The notes: generated by a model from the sequence alone, not told the origin. A stretch of DNA of 64,000 nucleotides from Actinotalea alkalitolerans (GCF_023369855.1 NZ_JAMBPP010000001.1:124001-188000), one strand, 5' to 3'. Positions 37,512 through 46,365 are shown, counted from the stretch's first letter. Numbers and translations are program-made.

Positions 37512-38725
37512 CGGGTGGTCCGCGGACCCAACCCTCGGGCGACCGGTGCCGAGGGGGCCGGTCGGTCGGCGGAGATGCCCTCGCCCGCGACGACGACCTC
37601 CTGGCCCGCTGCGACGTCGCCGCCGTCGCAGGCCACGAGCAGATCGGTGTCCACCGGGGTCGAGCGCTTGATCACGGCCAGGGCCACCGGCCCGAGCTCG
37701 TGATGTCGGGCCACGCTGGTCGCCCGTCCCACGACCCGACCTCCCTCGCCCGGCAGCCGCACCTCGGCACCGGGCTCGGGCAGCAGATGGCCCGAGCCGT
37801 CCAGGTGGAGCATCACCAGGCGCCGCGGTGGACGCCCGAGGTTGTGCACACGGGCGACGGCCTCCTGACCGCGGTAGCACCCCTTGACCAGGTGCACGGC
37901 CGTGCGCAGCCAGTCCAGCTCGTGCGGAAGCGTGCGGTGATCGACCTCGACCGCCGAACGCGGACGCCAGGCCTCGACCCTCGCGGCCTCGCTCGCCCAG
38001 GTCCCCGCGAGCCGCCATCCTGCGGCCTCGCGTGCGGCGACAGCCTCGAGCAGGTCGTCGCGGGGCACGAGGACCTGGCGCCAGGGCCGGTCGAGCCCGG
38101 GGTGCTCGTCGTCGGGAAGGCCGTAGCGCGTGCCGCCGGCGAGGGTGTGCGGCCACGGGTCTCGCCACGTGACCGGCTCGCCCTCGCCGCCCTCGGCGTC
38201 CACAGGCTCGCCCAGCACGGCCCAGTCCGCGGTCACGTCGGCGACCTCGACCCGCAGCATGAACTGCATCGAGGTCAGCCAGGCGGCCAGGGGCGCCGCG
38301 GCGGCACCTTCGGTGATCAGCCAGGTGGTCGCGCCGTCGTCGACCACCCCGGCCGCGTGCTCGACGTGGCCGTGCGGGCTCAGCACCAGCGTCTCGGTCG
38401 AGCTGCGCGGCGCCAGACCGGCCAGCTGCTGCGAGGTGATCGAGTGCAACCAGGTGAGCCGGTCCGGTCCGGTGACCGTCACGACCCCCAGGTGGGACTG
38501 GTCGACCACCGCGCCCCCGGCCGCGAGGGCCCGCTGCTCGGCCGTCGGGTCCCCGTAGTGCCACGCCACACCGGCGTCCGGTCCCGTGCCGGCCACCGCG
38601 CCACGGCGGCGCAGCAGAGGGCTCGCCACCGCGGGCTGCCAGGTGGTCACGGCGGGGCCTGTCCCCTCCGCCGGCTGCGGGTCGGTGGGTCCGGTCATCT
38701 CAGCCGGGTCGGTGGGTCCGGTCAT
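37508..38725 (-). CDS. ygfZ: Folate-binding YgfZ family protein
   Basis: A 405-residue GcvT-related tetrahydrofolate-binding protein that assists iron–sulfur cluster assembly or repair. The YgfZ signature K-G-C-Y-x-G-Q-E is in LVKGCYRGQEAVARVHNLG (near 275). N-terminal region has HLGVVTVTGPDRLTWLHSITSQQL, as in aminomethyltransferase folds. Two in-frame ATGs, 27 bp apart, stand in a tandem duplication (38679–38732). The first begins one base after the FABP stop. Translation is coupled to the FABP gene upstream and FUSC downstream, one operon from 39404. Confidence 0.92.
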   Translation of the reverse strand: MTGPTDPAEMTGPTDPQPAEGTGPAVTTWQPAVASPLLRRRGAVAGTGPDAGVAWHYGDPTAEQRALAAGGAVVDQSHLGVVTVTGPDRLTWLHSITSQQLAGLAPRSSTETLVLSPHGHVEHAAGVVDDGATTWLITEGAAAAPLAAWLTSMQFMLRVEVADVTADWAVLGEPVDAEGGEGEPVTWRDPWPHTLAGGTRYGLPDDEHPGLDRPWRQVLVPRDDLLEAVAAREAAGWRLAGTWASEAARVEAWRPRSAVEVDHRTLPHELDWLRTAVHLVKGCYRGQEAVARVHNLGRPPRRLVMLHLDGSGHLLPEPGAEVRLPGEGGRVVGRATSVARHHELGPVALAVIKRSTPVDTDLLVACDGGDVAAGQEVVVAGEGISADRPAPSAPVARGLGPRTTR

Positions 38726-38732
38726 CTCAGCC
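38679..38732. repeat. 27-bp tandem duplication containing the FABP stop and YgfZ start codons
   Basis: Two exact copies (38679–38705 and 38706–38732) of a 27-bp unit that on the minus strand reads GGCTGAGATGACCGG and onward. Each copy contains TGA-G-ATG. The upstream copy provides the real FABP stop and first YgfZ start; the second adds the in-frame MTGPTDP repeat at the YgfZ N-terminus. Confidence 0.95.
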
Positions 38733-39293
38733 GACCCGCTCGAGCTGCGCCGAGGCGTAGGACTGCAGCGGCAGCCCGAAGGCCGCGAGGTCCCAGGTCC
38801 ACAGCAGGTCGCCGTCGACCAGGCCGTAGAGGCGGGTCGCGGCGCTGACCTCGACCGCGTCCGGGGTCCGGGCGATGAGGTCGCTGACCAGGTCGATCCG
38901 GCCGTTGCCGACCACCCCCGCGTAGAGCGCGAGATGCCCGGCCGGGTCGGTGAGCAGCAGCTCGACCGGGTGCTTGTCGGCCGGGACGTCCTGCGGCCGG
39001 TCCGCCGGCACCCGCCAGAAGCCGGACTCGCGCGACCAGACCTGACCCACGGGGTCCGCGACACCGTCGTCGTCGCCGCCGGCACCGTCGGACGGCTCGG
39101 GAACGAGTCGCAGGGTGCTCTCCCAGGTGAGGTACGGGCCGCCGTCGTGCGAGACGAGGACCTCGCTGATCATGCGGGTGCGCGGGACCTCGGGGTGCTC
39201 GACGACGCCCTCGCCCGACCATCGGCCGACCAGCCAGGCGAGGGGGTAGATCTCGGGAGCGAGCCCGTCGGGCAGCGTGAAGGGGACCGGCAT
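38727..39293 (-). CDS. FABP family / nitrobindin-like heme-binding beta-barrel protein
   Basis: A 188-residue protein of the bacterial nitrobindin (DUF1794/FABP-like) family. These proteins bind heme in a 10-strand barrel and may isomerise peroxynitrite. The signature GxWxGxG is in LAWLVGRWSGEGV (near 22), and the C-terminus contains LLWTWDLAAFG and HLALYAGV segments. The usual C-terminal His heme ligand is not clearly identifiable in the sequence, so heme binding is unproven here. A Gly/Asp-rich insertion (GAGGDDDG) lies near residue 70. It sits three bases after the 35-residue membrane protein gene and one base before ygfZ. Confidence 0.85.
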   Translation of the reverse strand: MPVPFTLPDGLAPEIYPLAWLVGRWSGEGVVEHPEVPRTRMISEVLVSHDGGPYLTWESTLRLVPEPSDGAGGDDDGVADPVGQVWSRESGFWRVPADRPQDVPADKHPVELLLTDPAGHLALYAGVVGNGRIDLVSDLIARTPDAVEVSAATRLYGLVDGDLLWTWDLAAFGLPLQSYASAQLERVG

Positions 39294-39296
39294 CGT

Positions 39297-39404
39297 CTAG
39301 CGCTGCCCCTTGTAGAGCTTGAACACGACGTAGAAGGCGAACCAGCCGATCGCGAGCGAGGCTGCGACGAGCAGTCCGATGAAGAAGATCTCGAGAGCGA
39401 GCAT
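39297..39404 (-). CDS. 35-residue single-span membrane protein
   Basis: A very short gene: MLALEIFFIGLLVAASL continues into IGWFAFYVVFKLYKGQR. One transmembrane helix (about 3–27) with a basic C-terminus that should face the cytoplasm. TAGGAT ends six bases before the ATG on the minus strand, a leaderless promoter pattern. It is followed after three bases by the FABP gene, so it leads the FABP–ygfZ–FUSC operon. Codon use is normal. Function unknown; may be a small regulator or an anchor for a partner. Confidence 0.72.
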   Translation of the reverse strand: MLALEIFFIGLLVAASLAIGWFAFYVVFKLYKGQR

Positions 39405-39410
39405 GGGTCG

Positions 39411-39449
39411 ATCCTACGACGCCGGTCGGTGAGGGTCGCTGCGTAGGCT
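39411..39449. promoter_or_regulatory. Compact bidirectional leaderless promoter
   Basis: TAGGAT on the minus strand (39416–39411) ends six bases before the ATG at 39404. TAGGCT on the plus strand (39444–39449) ends six bases before the ATG at 39456. The −10 elements are 27 bp apart, so the two −35 regions must overlap and the promoters likely compete or are co-regulated. Confidence 0.65.
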
Positions 39450-39455
39450 GCTGCC

Positions 39456-39827
39456 ATGGCCGAACCGTCCCGCCCGCTGGTCGTCAAGTCGACCTCGGGG
39501 GCCGACCGCCCCGAGGCCTGCAACCAGGCGTTCACCGTCGCCGCAGCTGCGGTGGCCGCCGGTGCCGAGGTCAGCCTGTGGCTCACCGGGGAGGCCTCCT
39601 GGCTTGCCCTGCCGGGTCGCACCGGCGACATCGAGCTCGCTCACGCGGCCCCGCTGGCCGACCTCCTCGAGCTGGTGCTGGCCGAGGGCACCGTGACCCT
39701 GTGCACCCAGTGCGCCACGCGACGGGGCATCACCGCGGCCGACCTCGTGCCCGGGGTGCGGATCGCCGGCGCCGCAGTCTTCGTCGAGGAGTGCCTGCGT
39801 CCTGGCGCCCAGGCCCTGGTGTACTGA
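39456..39827 (+). CDS. DsrE-family protein
   Basis: A 123-residue protein with the DsrE/DsrF-like fold (about 5–120): RPLVVKSTSGADRPEACNQAF at the start and LCTQCATRRGITAADLVPGV in the C-terminal half. Cys residues in LCTQCA (about residues 88 and 91) and near 22 and 112 could be redox-active or carry sulfur, as in sulfur-transfer DsrE proteins, but this is inference. Leaderless ATG after TAGGCT. Divergent from the 35-residue membrane protein gene. Confidence 0.82.
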   Translation: MAEPSRPLVVKSTSGADRPEACNQAFTVAAAAVAAGAEVSLWLTGEASWLALPGRTGDIELAHAAPLADLLELVLAEGTVTLCTQCATRRGITAADLVPGVRIAGAAVFVEECLRPGAQALVY

Positions 39828-39841
39828 GCGCCGAGCCGGCG

Positions 39842-40576
39842 TCAGCCGACGAGCACCCGGCCGACCACGTAGATCACGATCCCGCTCACGAGGGTCGGCA
39901 GCACGGCCGCCGCGAGCGCCGCCCACCGGCTGGTCATCGACGGGACCCGGTGGAAGAGCACGTGCAGCGCGGCGATGAGGATGCCGACCGCGAGGCCGAG
40001 CACACCCCCGGGCACCGGGTCGAGATCCGGCATGACCGCGCCCACGGTGGCCCCGGCACCGGTCGCGCAGAGGGTGGTGACCGACGCTCCGGTCCACCCC
40101 AGCAGGGGCACCGCCGACACCGCGGCGCCGACCGCGAGGGCCACCGCCCCGGTGACCACCAGCGAGGTGGCGCCCGGGGTGCGGCCCGAGGCCACCCAGC
40201 CCGCTGCGGCTGTGACGATGAGCACACCCGTCACGGTCCCGGTCACCGACTCCACCAGGCGCAGCCGGCCGTCCTGACGGGCGAGCTCGTTGACGAACGC
40301 GAGCAGCACCGCGAGGGCGACGACCACCGGGAGCTCACGCAGGAAGGGCTCGCCCCGGGTCGCGGCGCCGGTGATCACCGCTGCGGCGCCGCCCAGGGCG
40401 ATCACCACCGAGGAGCCGAGCCGGTTGGGCAGGTCGAGCAGGAGCGGCCAGCCGACGGCGAAGACGAGGGTCAGCACGCCCGCAGCGACGACCAGGGGGA
40501 GCTCGCCGACGAAGGCGGCCACCGCGACCAGGGTCGCGATCGCCGCGGTCAGCACCGCACGCGTCGAGACGTCCAT
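39842..40576 (-). CDS. Multi-span membrane protein of unknown function
   Basis: A 244-residue protein that is almost entirely hydrophobic: at least six transmembrane segments are apparent between residues 7 and 240, with short charged loops ([12 protein letters not shown] near 105, PDLDPVPG near 185, [11 protein letters not shown] near 212). I do not recognise a specific family; it looks like actinobacterial conserved membrane proteins near glnR. Start at MDVSTRA with only a weak GGTGA site. Convergent with the DsrE gene, divergent from glnR. Confidence 0.7.
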   Translation of the reverse strand: MDVSTRAVLTAAIATLVAVAAFVGELPLVVAAGVLTLVFAVGWPLLLDLPNRLGSSVVIALGGAAAVITGAATRGEPFLRELPVVVALAVLLAFVNELARQDGRLRLVESVTGTVTGVLIVTAAAGWVASGRTPGATSLVVTGAVALAVGAAVSAVPLLGWTGASVTTLCATGAGATVGAVMPDLDPVPGGVLGLAVGILIAALHVLFHRVPSMTSRWAALAAAVLPTLVSGIVIYVVGRVLVG

Positions 40577-40760
40577 CAGCCGGTCACCGCCACCGGGGCG
40601 GTCGGACGTGGCGCACGCGGTCGTGGCAGCGCCGATGCACGAGGGGGGAGCACGCAGCAGAGTCTCGCAGATCACCGGCCGCTGCTTGCGTGGTGGTCGC
40701 GGTGACCAGCGTCCCGCTCCCGGCGGTACGGTGAACCCCCCGTCCTCAGGAGGCGCACCG

Positions 40761-41507
40761 GTGGCAGATCTGTTGCTGCTCACACCCACGGCCGGAGGCT
40801 CCACCCAGGTCCTCCCCGCACTGGGCCTTCTCGCGCACCGTGTGAGGGTGCTCCCCGTCGAACCGTCGGCACTGCTCGACGCGCCCGACGCCGACGTGCT
40901 GCTGCTGGACGCCCGGCGTGACCTGGCCACGGCACGGTCCACCTGCCGGCTGCTGCGCGCGACCGGGTTGACCGTCCCGCTCGTGCTGGTGCTGACCGAG
41001 GGCGGCCTGACCGTGGTCACCGCCGAGTGGGGCGCTGCGGACTTCCTGCTCGAGGACGCCTCACCGGTCGAGGTCGAGACCCGGCTGCGGCTGGTGATCG
41101 AGCGCTCGGGGACGGCGGAGGCGAACAACGCACCCGAGGAGATCTCGAGCGGCGAGCTGACGATCGACGCCGGCGGGTACACCGCACGGCTGCGGGGGCG
41201 TCCGCTGGACCTCACCTACAAGGAGTTCGAGCTGATCAAGTACCTCGCGCAGCACCCGGGCCGGGTCTTCACCCGGGCCCAGCTGCTGCAGGAGGTGTGG
41301 GGCTACGACTACTACGGAGGCACCCGGACGGTCGACGTGCACGTGCGTCGGCTGCGCGCCAAGCTCGGCCCCGAGCACGAGCAGCTGATCGGCACCGTGC
41401 GCAACGTCGGCTACCGCTTCGACCCGCCCAAGGACCGTCGTGCGGCCGAGGTCGCGGCCGCGGCGGCGGCGGCGGCCGACCTCGACGACTCCGACCCCGC
41501 CCCCTGA
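40761..41507 (+). CDS. glnR: GlnR-like OmpR-family orphan response regulator
   Basis: A 248-residue regulator very like Streptomyces GlnR, the global regulator of nitrogen assimilation. The receiver-like domain (1–105) begins [21 protein letters not shown] and keeps [10 protein letters not shown]; GlnR lacks a partner kinase and a full phosphorylation pocket. The winged-helix domain (about 130–225) has [20 protein letters not shown] and [20 protein letters not shown]. An Ala-rich tail follows. GTG start after CAGGAGG; TACGGT at 40727–40732 is a likely −10. It should bind sites near ammonium, glutamine and nitrate genes, none of which is adjacent. Confidence 0.92.
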   Translation: MADLLLLTPTAGGSTQVLPALGLLAHRVRVLPVEPSALLDAPDADVLLLDARRDLATARSTCRLLRATGLTVPLVLVLTEGGLTVVTAEWGAADFLLEDASPVEVETRLRLVIERSGTAEANNAPEEISSGELTIDAGGYTARLRGRPLDLTYKEFELIKYLAQHPGRVFTRAQLLQEVWGYDYYGGTRTVDVHVRRLRAKLGPEHEQLIGTVRNVGYRFDPPKDRRAAEVAAAAAAAADLDDSDPAP

Positions 41508-41554
41508 CGGGGAGGTCCCCCGTCCCGCGGTGCGCGTCGTCCCGACCGACGGTC

Positions 41555-41705
41555 TATCCTCGATCTCGGTGAGCCGGGAAGCCTGGTCGGCAGCATGTTC
41601 CGCCTGCCCACTGGAGACCCCCCGTGAACCGAGCACGCCCCTGCGTGTCCGCCCGCCGTGAGACCGGCGTGACGCGTCCCCCGTCCGTGCTGAAGGGATA
41701 GCGGC
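41555..41705 (+). promoter_or_regulatory. Candidate structured 5' leader of the mrp operon
   Basis: TATCCT (41555–41560) is a plausible −10 and would start a leader of about 135 nt before mrpA. CTCGGT (41565–41570) can pair with ACCGAG (41628–41633), closing a domain. Inside it are a GCCG/CGGC-closed hairpin (about 41572–41590) and GGCAG/CTGCC (41589–41593 with 41604–41608). The closing strand overlaps the start of a 25-codon upstream ORF. This looks like a cis-regulatory RNA, but I could not match it to a known riboswitch class. Confidence 0.5.
41624..41701 (+). CDS. Possible leader peptide (uORF) of the mrp operon
   Basis: A 25-codon reading frame with GTG start, TGGAGA just upstream, and a TAG stop four bases before the mrpA GTG. 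The product begins MNRARPCVSARR and ends in SVLKG. It is rich in Arg and hydrophilic, without signal or membrane features. Its position suggests translational coupling or attenuation of mrpA; its start sits in the pairing strand that closes the upstream hairpin domain. Translation is unproven. Confidence 0.45.
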   Translation: MNRARPCVSARRETGVTRPPSVLKG

Positions 41706-44579
41706 GTGGCCCTCCCTCTGATCATCCTCACGCTCCTCGCGACCGTCGCGTGCACCCCGCTGCTCGACCGGTTGCTGGGCCGCTCGGCCGGATGGCCGAT
41801 CGCGGCGGTCTTCGCGGCCCTCGCCGCGGTCGTCGGCCTGCAGGCCCCCACCGTGCTCGGCGAGGGCGGTGCCGTCGAGTTCTTCGTGCCCTGGATGCCG
41901 ACCATCGACGTCGGGCTGCACCTGCGCATGGACGCGACCAGCTGGCTCTTCTCGATGCTGGTGCTGGGCGTCGGGGCGCTGATCATGGCGTACTCGACGC
42001 GGTACTTCCCGGCCGGCCGGCGCACCGGCTTCTACGCGCTGATGACCTCGTTCGCAGCGGCCATGGTGGGCCTGGTCGTGGCGGACGACGTCGTGCTGAT
42101 GTTCGTGTTCTGGGAGCTCACGACGATCTGCTCGTTCTACCTGATCGGGCTCTCGGGGGAGTCGGCCAACCGTGCCGCCGTCCGGACGTTCCTCCTCACC
42201 GCGCTCGGCGGGCTCGCCCTGCTGGCCGCCGTCGTGCTGCTGATGGTCGAGGCGGGCACCAGCCGGCTCAGCGTGATCCTCGCCGAGACCGACTGGCAGG
42301 CGAACCCGACCTGGTCGGCCGTGGTCGCACTGCTGCTGATCGTCGCGGGGTTCACCAAGTCCGCCCAGTTCCCGTTCCACTACTGGCTGCCCGACGCGAT
42401 GGCGGCCAGCACCCCGGTCAGCGCCTACCTGCACGCCGCGGCGATGGTCAAGGCAGGCATCTACCTGCTCATGCGCTTCACCCCCATCTTCGGCGACTTC
42501 CCGCTGTGGAACACCGTCCTGATCACCACCGGGCTGATCACCGCCGTGATCGGTGCGGTCTTCGCGCTCCAGCGGCACGACCTCAAGGAGCTCCTGGCGT
42601 ACTCGACGGTCAGCCAGCTCGGCTTCCTGGTGGCCGTCATCGGCGTCGGGACGCCCTACGCGCTGACCGCCGCCGCGGTGCACACCCTGGCCCACGCGCT
42701 GTTCAAGTCGTCGCTCTTCATGCTGATGGGGGTCATCGACACCCAGAACGGGACGCGTGACATCCGGCGGCTGCACGGCCTGCGCACGACCATGCCGGTC
42801 ACCGCCGTGCTCATGACCCTTGCCGCGCTGTCGATGGCGGGGGTGCCCCCGCTGCTCGGCTTCGTGTCCAAGGAGAGCCTCTTCGCTGCCTTCCTCGAGG
42901 CCCCCGGCCCGTCGTGGGCCGGGGCTCTGGCCGGGACCGTCGCGGTCGGCGCCGCGGCCCTGACCTTCGCCTACGCCTACCGGATGGTGCAGGGCGCGTT
43001 CGGGGGGCCCCCCGGGGAGGCCCGACGCGGCGAGGCCTCGACCGCGTACCTCCTCGCCCCGGCGCTGGCAGCCTCGGGCGGCCTGGTGCTCGGGCTCACC
43101 GTCCCGCTCCTCAACCCGCTGGTCGACCAGGTGGTCCTCGAGACCACCTCCGAGCCGGGGCACGGCGGTCTGGCCCTGTGGCACGGTCTCAACAGCCCGC
43201 TGTTCATGTCCCTGCTCGCGATCGCGATCGGCACCGTGCTGGCCTGGCGTCGCCTCTCGGTCGACCGCGGGCTGGACCGGCGGCTGTTCCCCGTCAAGGG
43301 CACCGCGGTCTTCGAGGAGCTGCACAGCCTGGTCATCTCGGTCGGGGCGCGCATCGGGAACCTCACCCGCACCGACGCCCCCGCGCCCTACCTGGGCACC
43401 GTCATGGTGGTGGTGAGCGGTCTGGCGGCCGTGGTCGTGCTCAGCGGCCCGACGCTGCCGGCCCTCAACGGCGAGACGACCCGGCCGATGGACTGGTTGC
43501 TGGTGGCGCTCGTCCTGGTCGCCGTGATCGCCGTGGTGATCACCCGGTCGCGTCTGGCCGCTGTGGCGCTGACCGGCATCGCCGGATTCGCCGTCGCCCT
43601 GTGGTTCCTGTTCCTGGGTGGCTTCGACCTCGCCCTGACCCAGCTGCTGGTCGAGATCCTCACGGTCGTGGTCGCGGTCCTGGTGCTGCGGCGCCTTCCG
43701 CGCAAGTTCCACCCGGTCAGCCGCCGGCGAGGTGCTGTGGCCGCCGTGGTGGCGATCGCTGCGGGCACCGCAGCGGCCCTGGCGGCCTTCGCCCTGACGG
43801 GGCGCCGCGAGCTGTCCCCCGCCGCCGACTACTTCCTGCGCAACGCCGAGGAGGAGACCGGGGGCAGCAACGTCGTCAACACGATCCTGGTGGACTTCCG
43901 TGCGCTGGACACCCTGGGTGAGCTGACCGTGCTGGCGATCGCCGGGCTGATCATCATCGCGGTGCTCGACTCGAGCAGCCTGAGCCACGGCAACCTCCCC
44001 GAGAAGGTCTCCGGCTTCGCCCGCAACGCCGTGTTCTCGGCGCGGGAGAACTCGCTCATCATGCGCACCGTGGGGCGTGCGCTGAGCCCGGTCCTAGTCG
44101 TCTGGTCGGCCTACCTGCTGCTGCGCGGGCACAACGCCCCCGGCGGCGGGTTCATCGCGGCCCTGGTCGGCGGTGCGGGCTTCGCCCTGGCCTACCTCAC
44201 CGCGTGGGACGCCCGCCGTGCCCCGATCCACCTGCCCTACGCGCTGATCAGCGCCCTGGGCATCGTCGTCGCGACCGGCACGGGTCTGCTCGGCTACGTC
44301 GACGAGTCGTTCCTGCGGCCGCTGCACGTCGACATCCCCTACCCCGGCGGCTACTACCACTTCACCACCGCGCTGCTGTTCGACATCGGCGTGTACCTGG
44401 CGGTGGTCGGCGTGCTGCTCACCACCCTCAACAGGCTGGGCACCGAGGACGACATCCACGCCGAGACACGGCCGCTGGGCCCCGACGACGACCCGCCCGA
44501 CGACGGCGAGCCGCCCGCCGGACCGCACGACGACACGTCGCCGGTGCACGAGCCCACCACGACCGGAGGTGCGCGATGA
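41706..44579 (+). CDS. mrpA: Na+/H+ antiporter Mrp subunit A (fused A/B)
   Basis: A 957-residue membrane subunit of the Mrp complex, which exchanges cytoplasmic Na+ (or K+) for protons. The N-terminal 500 residues are NuoL/M-like with PFHYWLPDAMAASTPVSAYLHAAAMVKAG-type core (near 220) and conserved Lys/His/Glu. A further region (600–720) is hydrophobic, and the C-terminal 150 residues are an MnhB-type domain (RTVGRALSPVLVVWSAYLLLRG near 783), so subunit B is fused here as in many actinobacteria. It ends in a Pro/Asp-rich tail. GTG start, four bases after a possible leader ORF. First gene of mrpA–CDEFG. Confidence 0.95.
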   Translation: MALPLIILTLLATVACTPLLDRLLGRSAGWPIAAVFAALAAVVGLQAPTVLGEGGAVEFFVPWMPTIDVGLHLRMDATSWLFSMLVLGVGALIMAYSTRYFPAGRRTGFYALMTSFAAAMVGLVVADDVVLMFVFWELTTICSFYLIGLSGESANRAAVRTFLLTALGGLALLAAVVLLMVEAGTSRLSVILAETDWQANPTWSAVVALLLIVAGFTKSAQFPFHYWLPDAMAASTPVSAYLHAAAMVKAGIYLLMRFTPIFGDFPLWNTVLITTGLITAVIGAVFALQRHDLKELLAYSTVSQLGFLVAVIGVGTPYALTAAAVHTLAHALFKSSLFMLMGVIDTQNGTRDIRRLHGLRTTMPVTAVLMTLAALSMAGVPPLLGFVSKESLFAAFLEAPGPSWAGALAGTVAVGAAALTFAYAYRMVQGAFGGPPGEARRGEASTAYLLAPALAASGGLVLGLTVPLLNPLVDQVVLETTSEPGHGGLALWHGLNSPLFMSLLAIAIGTVLAWRRLSVDRGLDRRLFPVKGTAVFEELHSLVISVGARIGNLTRTDAPAPYLGTVMVVVSGLAAVVVLSGPTLPALNGETTRPMDWLLVALVLVAVIAVVITRSRLAAVALTGIAGFAVALWFLFLGGFDLALTQLLVEILTVVVAVLVLRRLPRKFHPVSRRRGAVAAVVAIAAGTAAALAAFALTGRRELSPAADYFLRNAEEETGGSNVVNTILVDFRALDTLGELTVLAIAGLIIIAVLDSSSLSHGNLPEKVSGFARNAVFSARENSLIMRTVGRALSPVLVVWSAYLLLRGHNAPGGGFIAALVGGAGFALAYLTAWDARRAPIHLPYALISALGIVVATGTGLLGYVDESFLRPLHVDIPYPGGYYHFTTALLFDIGVYLAVVGVLLTTLNRLGTEDDIHAETRPLGPDDDPPDDGEPPAGPHDDTSPVHEPTTTGGAR

Positions 44580-44884
44580 CCCTCGCCCTGACCATCGGGA
44601 TCCTCGTCACCGGCGGCGTCTACCTGCTGCTGCAGCGAGGCATGGTGCGCATCGTGCTCGGCTTCGTGCTGCTGAGCCACGCGGTGAACCTGCTGCTGCT
44701 GTCCTCGGGTGTCACCTCACGGCGTGACGCACCGCTGATGGACCGTGCCGACCCGGCCACCGCGGCCGACCCGCTGCCCCAGGCGTTCGTCCTGACCGCC
44801 ATCGTCATCGCCTTCGCCATCACCATCTACATGTTCACCCTCGCGGTCGCACGCACCGACGACGACACCGAGGACCCCTCATGA
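44576..44884 (+). CDS. mrpC: Na+/H+ antiporter Mrp subunit C
   Basis: A 102-residue subunit homologous to NuoK, with three transmembrane helices (about 3–20, 27–45, 72–95). The segment RGMVRIVLGFVLLSHAVNLLLL is the family core, followed by a DPLPQAFVLTAIVI motif conserved in MnhC/NuoK. ATG overlaps the mrpA stop (ATGA) after GGAGGTG. Required as a small membrane part of the Mrp complex. Confidence 0.95.
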   Translation: MTLALTIGILVTGGVYLLLQRGMVRIVLGFVLLSHAVNLLLLSSGVTSRRDAPLMDRADPATAADPLPQAFVLTAIVIAFAITIYMFTLAVARTDDDTEDPS

Positions 44885-46365
44885 GCGCCGCGCTGCTGCC
44901 CCTGATCGTCGCGGTGCCGCTGCTGGCCGCGGCGGCCCTGGCCGTCCTGGACCGGTCGCGCCCGGTGCGGCAGACCCTGCTCATGGCCCCGAGCGCCGCG
45001 GTGCTCGCCACGGGCCTGTACCTCGTCTGGCTGACTCGCGACGGCGCCGTCCTGGTGGACAACGTCGCCCTGTGGCCCGACGGCATCGCGATCCCCTTCG
45101 TGGTCGACGTCTTCACGGCCCTGATGATCAGCGCCACCGCACTGCTCGCCCTGGTCTGCTCGGCCTTCGCGATCGTCACCGGCACGGCCGACACGCAGTA
45201 CTTCTCCTCGTTGGTGCTCACCCTGACGGCGGGGGTCTTCGGGGCGCTGATGACCGGTGACCTCTTCAACATGTTCGTCTTCATCGAGGTCATGCTCCTG
45301 CCGTCCTACGGCCTGCTGGCGATGAACGGCGGGCTGAACCGGCTCAAGGCCGGCCGGCTGTACGTGGCGGTGAACCTGCTGACCTCGACGATCTTCCTGG
45401 CCGGCGTGGGCCTGGTGTACGGCGTCACCGGCACCGTCAACCTGGGTGAGCTGGCCGGCCTGGCCAAGCAGGACCCGCTGGTCGCGGCAGCCGCCGCCGT
45501 GTGCCTGCTCGCGCTGTCGGTCAAGGCCGCGGTCGTCCCGGTGCACGGGTGGCTCACGCGGGCCTACCCGGCGACGTCCCCGGCCGTCACGGCCCTCTTC
45601 TCGGGCCTGCACACGAAGGTCGCGATCTACGCGATCTACCGCCTGTACGCCGTGCTCTTCGACGGCGACTCCCGGTACCTGTGGATCGGGCTGCTCACCG
45701 TCTCGGTCACGATGGTCATCGGGGTGCTCGGTGCGGTGGGCCAGAGCACGACCCGCTCGATCCTGGTGTTCCACATGATCAGCCAGATCGGCTACATCCT
45801 GATGGGTGTGGCGCTGTTCACCCCGCTCGGACTGATGGCCGGGATCTTCTACCTCATCCACCACATGTTCGTGAAGGCGTCGCTCTTCCTGTCCACCGGT
45901 GCGATCGAGCACGTCTACGGCGACAGCCGGCTGGACCGGCTGGGCGGCATCGCACGCCGTGAGCCGCTGCTCGCGGTCGCCTTCATCGGTGCGGCGCTGT
46001 CCCTCGCGGGTCTCCCGCCGTTCTCGGGGTTCGTGGCCAAGCTCACCCTGGTCACCGCAGCCGTGGACGCCCAGCAGTGGGGCGCGGTCGCGGTGGCCGT
46101 CGCGGTCAGCCTGATCACCCTCATGTCGATGCTCAAGATCTGGGGCACCGCCTTCTGGGGCTCACCACCCGACGACCCCGACACGGTGGACGGCAGCACG
46201 ACCATGGTCAAGGTCCGCGCACGACTGGTCGCACCGGCCCTGGTCCTGACGGCCACGACCCTGTGCCTGGGCCTGGGTGGTGAGGTCCTGCTGGGTCTGG
46301 CCTCGCAGGCGGCCGCCGGGCTGATCGACACCTCGGCCTACGTGGAGGCGGTGATCCGGCCGTGA
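44881..46365 (+). CDS. mrpD: Na+/H+ antiporter Mrp subunit D
   Basis: A 494-residue NuoN/M-like antiporter subunit with about fourteen hydrophobic spans. Characteristic sequence includes GDLFNMFVFIEVMLLPSYGLLA (near 125) with a conserved Glu, and ALSVKAAVVPVHGWLTRAYPATSPAVTALFSGLHTKVAIYA (from near 205) with the proton-path Lys. It pairs with MrpA in the complex. ATG overlaps the mrpC stop by four bases. Length is normal for MrpD. Confidence 0.95.
   Translation: MSAALLPLIVAVPLLAAAALAVLDRSRPVRQTLLMAPSAAVLATGLYLVWLTRDGAVLVDNVALWPDGIAIPFVVDVFTALMISATALLALVCSAFAIVTGTADTQYFSSLVLTLTAGVFGALMTGDLFNMFVFIEVMLLPSYGLLAMNGGLNRLKAGRLYVAVNLLTSTIFLAGVGLVYGVTGTVNLGELAGLAKQDPLVAAAAAVCLLALSVKAAVVPVHGWLTRAYPATSPAVTALFSGLHTKVAIYAIYRLYAVLFDGDSRYLWIGLLTVSVTMVIGVLGAVGQSTTRSILVFHMISQIGYILMGVALFTPLGLMAGIFYLIHHMFVKASLFLSTGAIEHVYGDSRLDRLGGIARREPLLAVAFIGAALSLAGLPPFSGFVAKLTLVTAAVDAQQWGAVAVAVAVSLITLMSMLKIWGTAFWGSPPDDPDTVDGSTTMVKVRARLVAPALVLTATTLCLGLGGEVLLGLASQAAAGLIDTSAYVEAVIRP

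Noticed and set aside
37512-38564. A long open frame upstream of FUSC
   Set aside because: It is an out-of-frame shadow of ygfZ (high-GC bias); FUSC homology begins at the GTG overlapping the ygfZ stop.
41565-41633. Cobalamin riboswitch upstream of mrpA
   Set aside because: GGGAAGCC recalls part of such elements, but the other conserved boxes are absent, so I do not assign a class.
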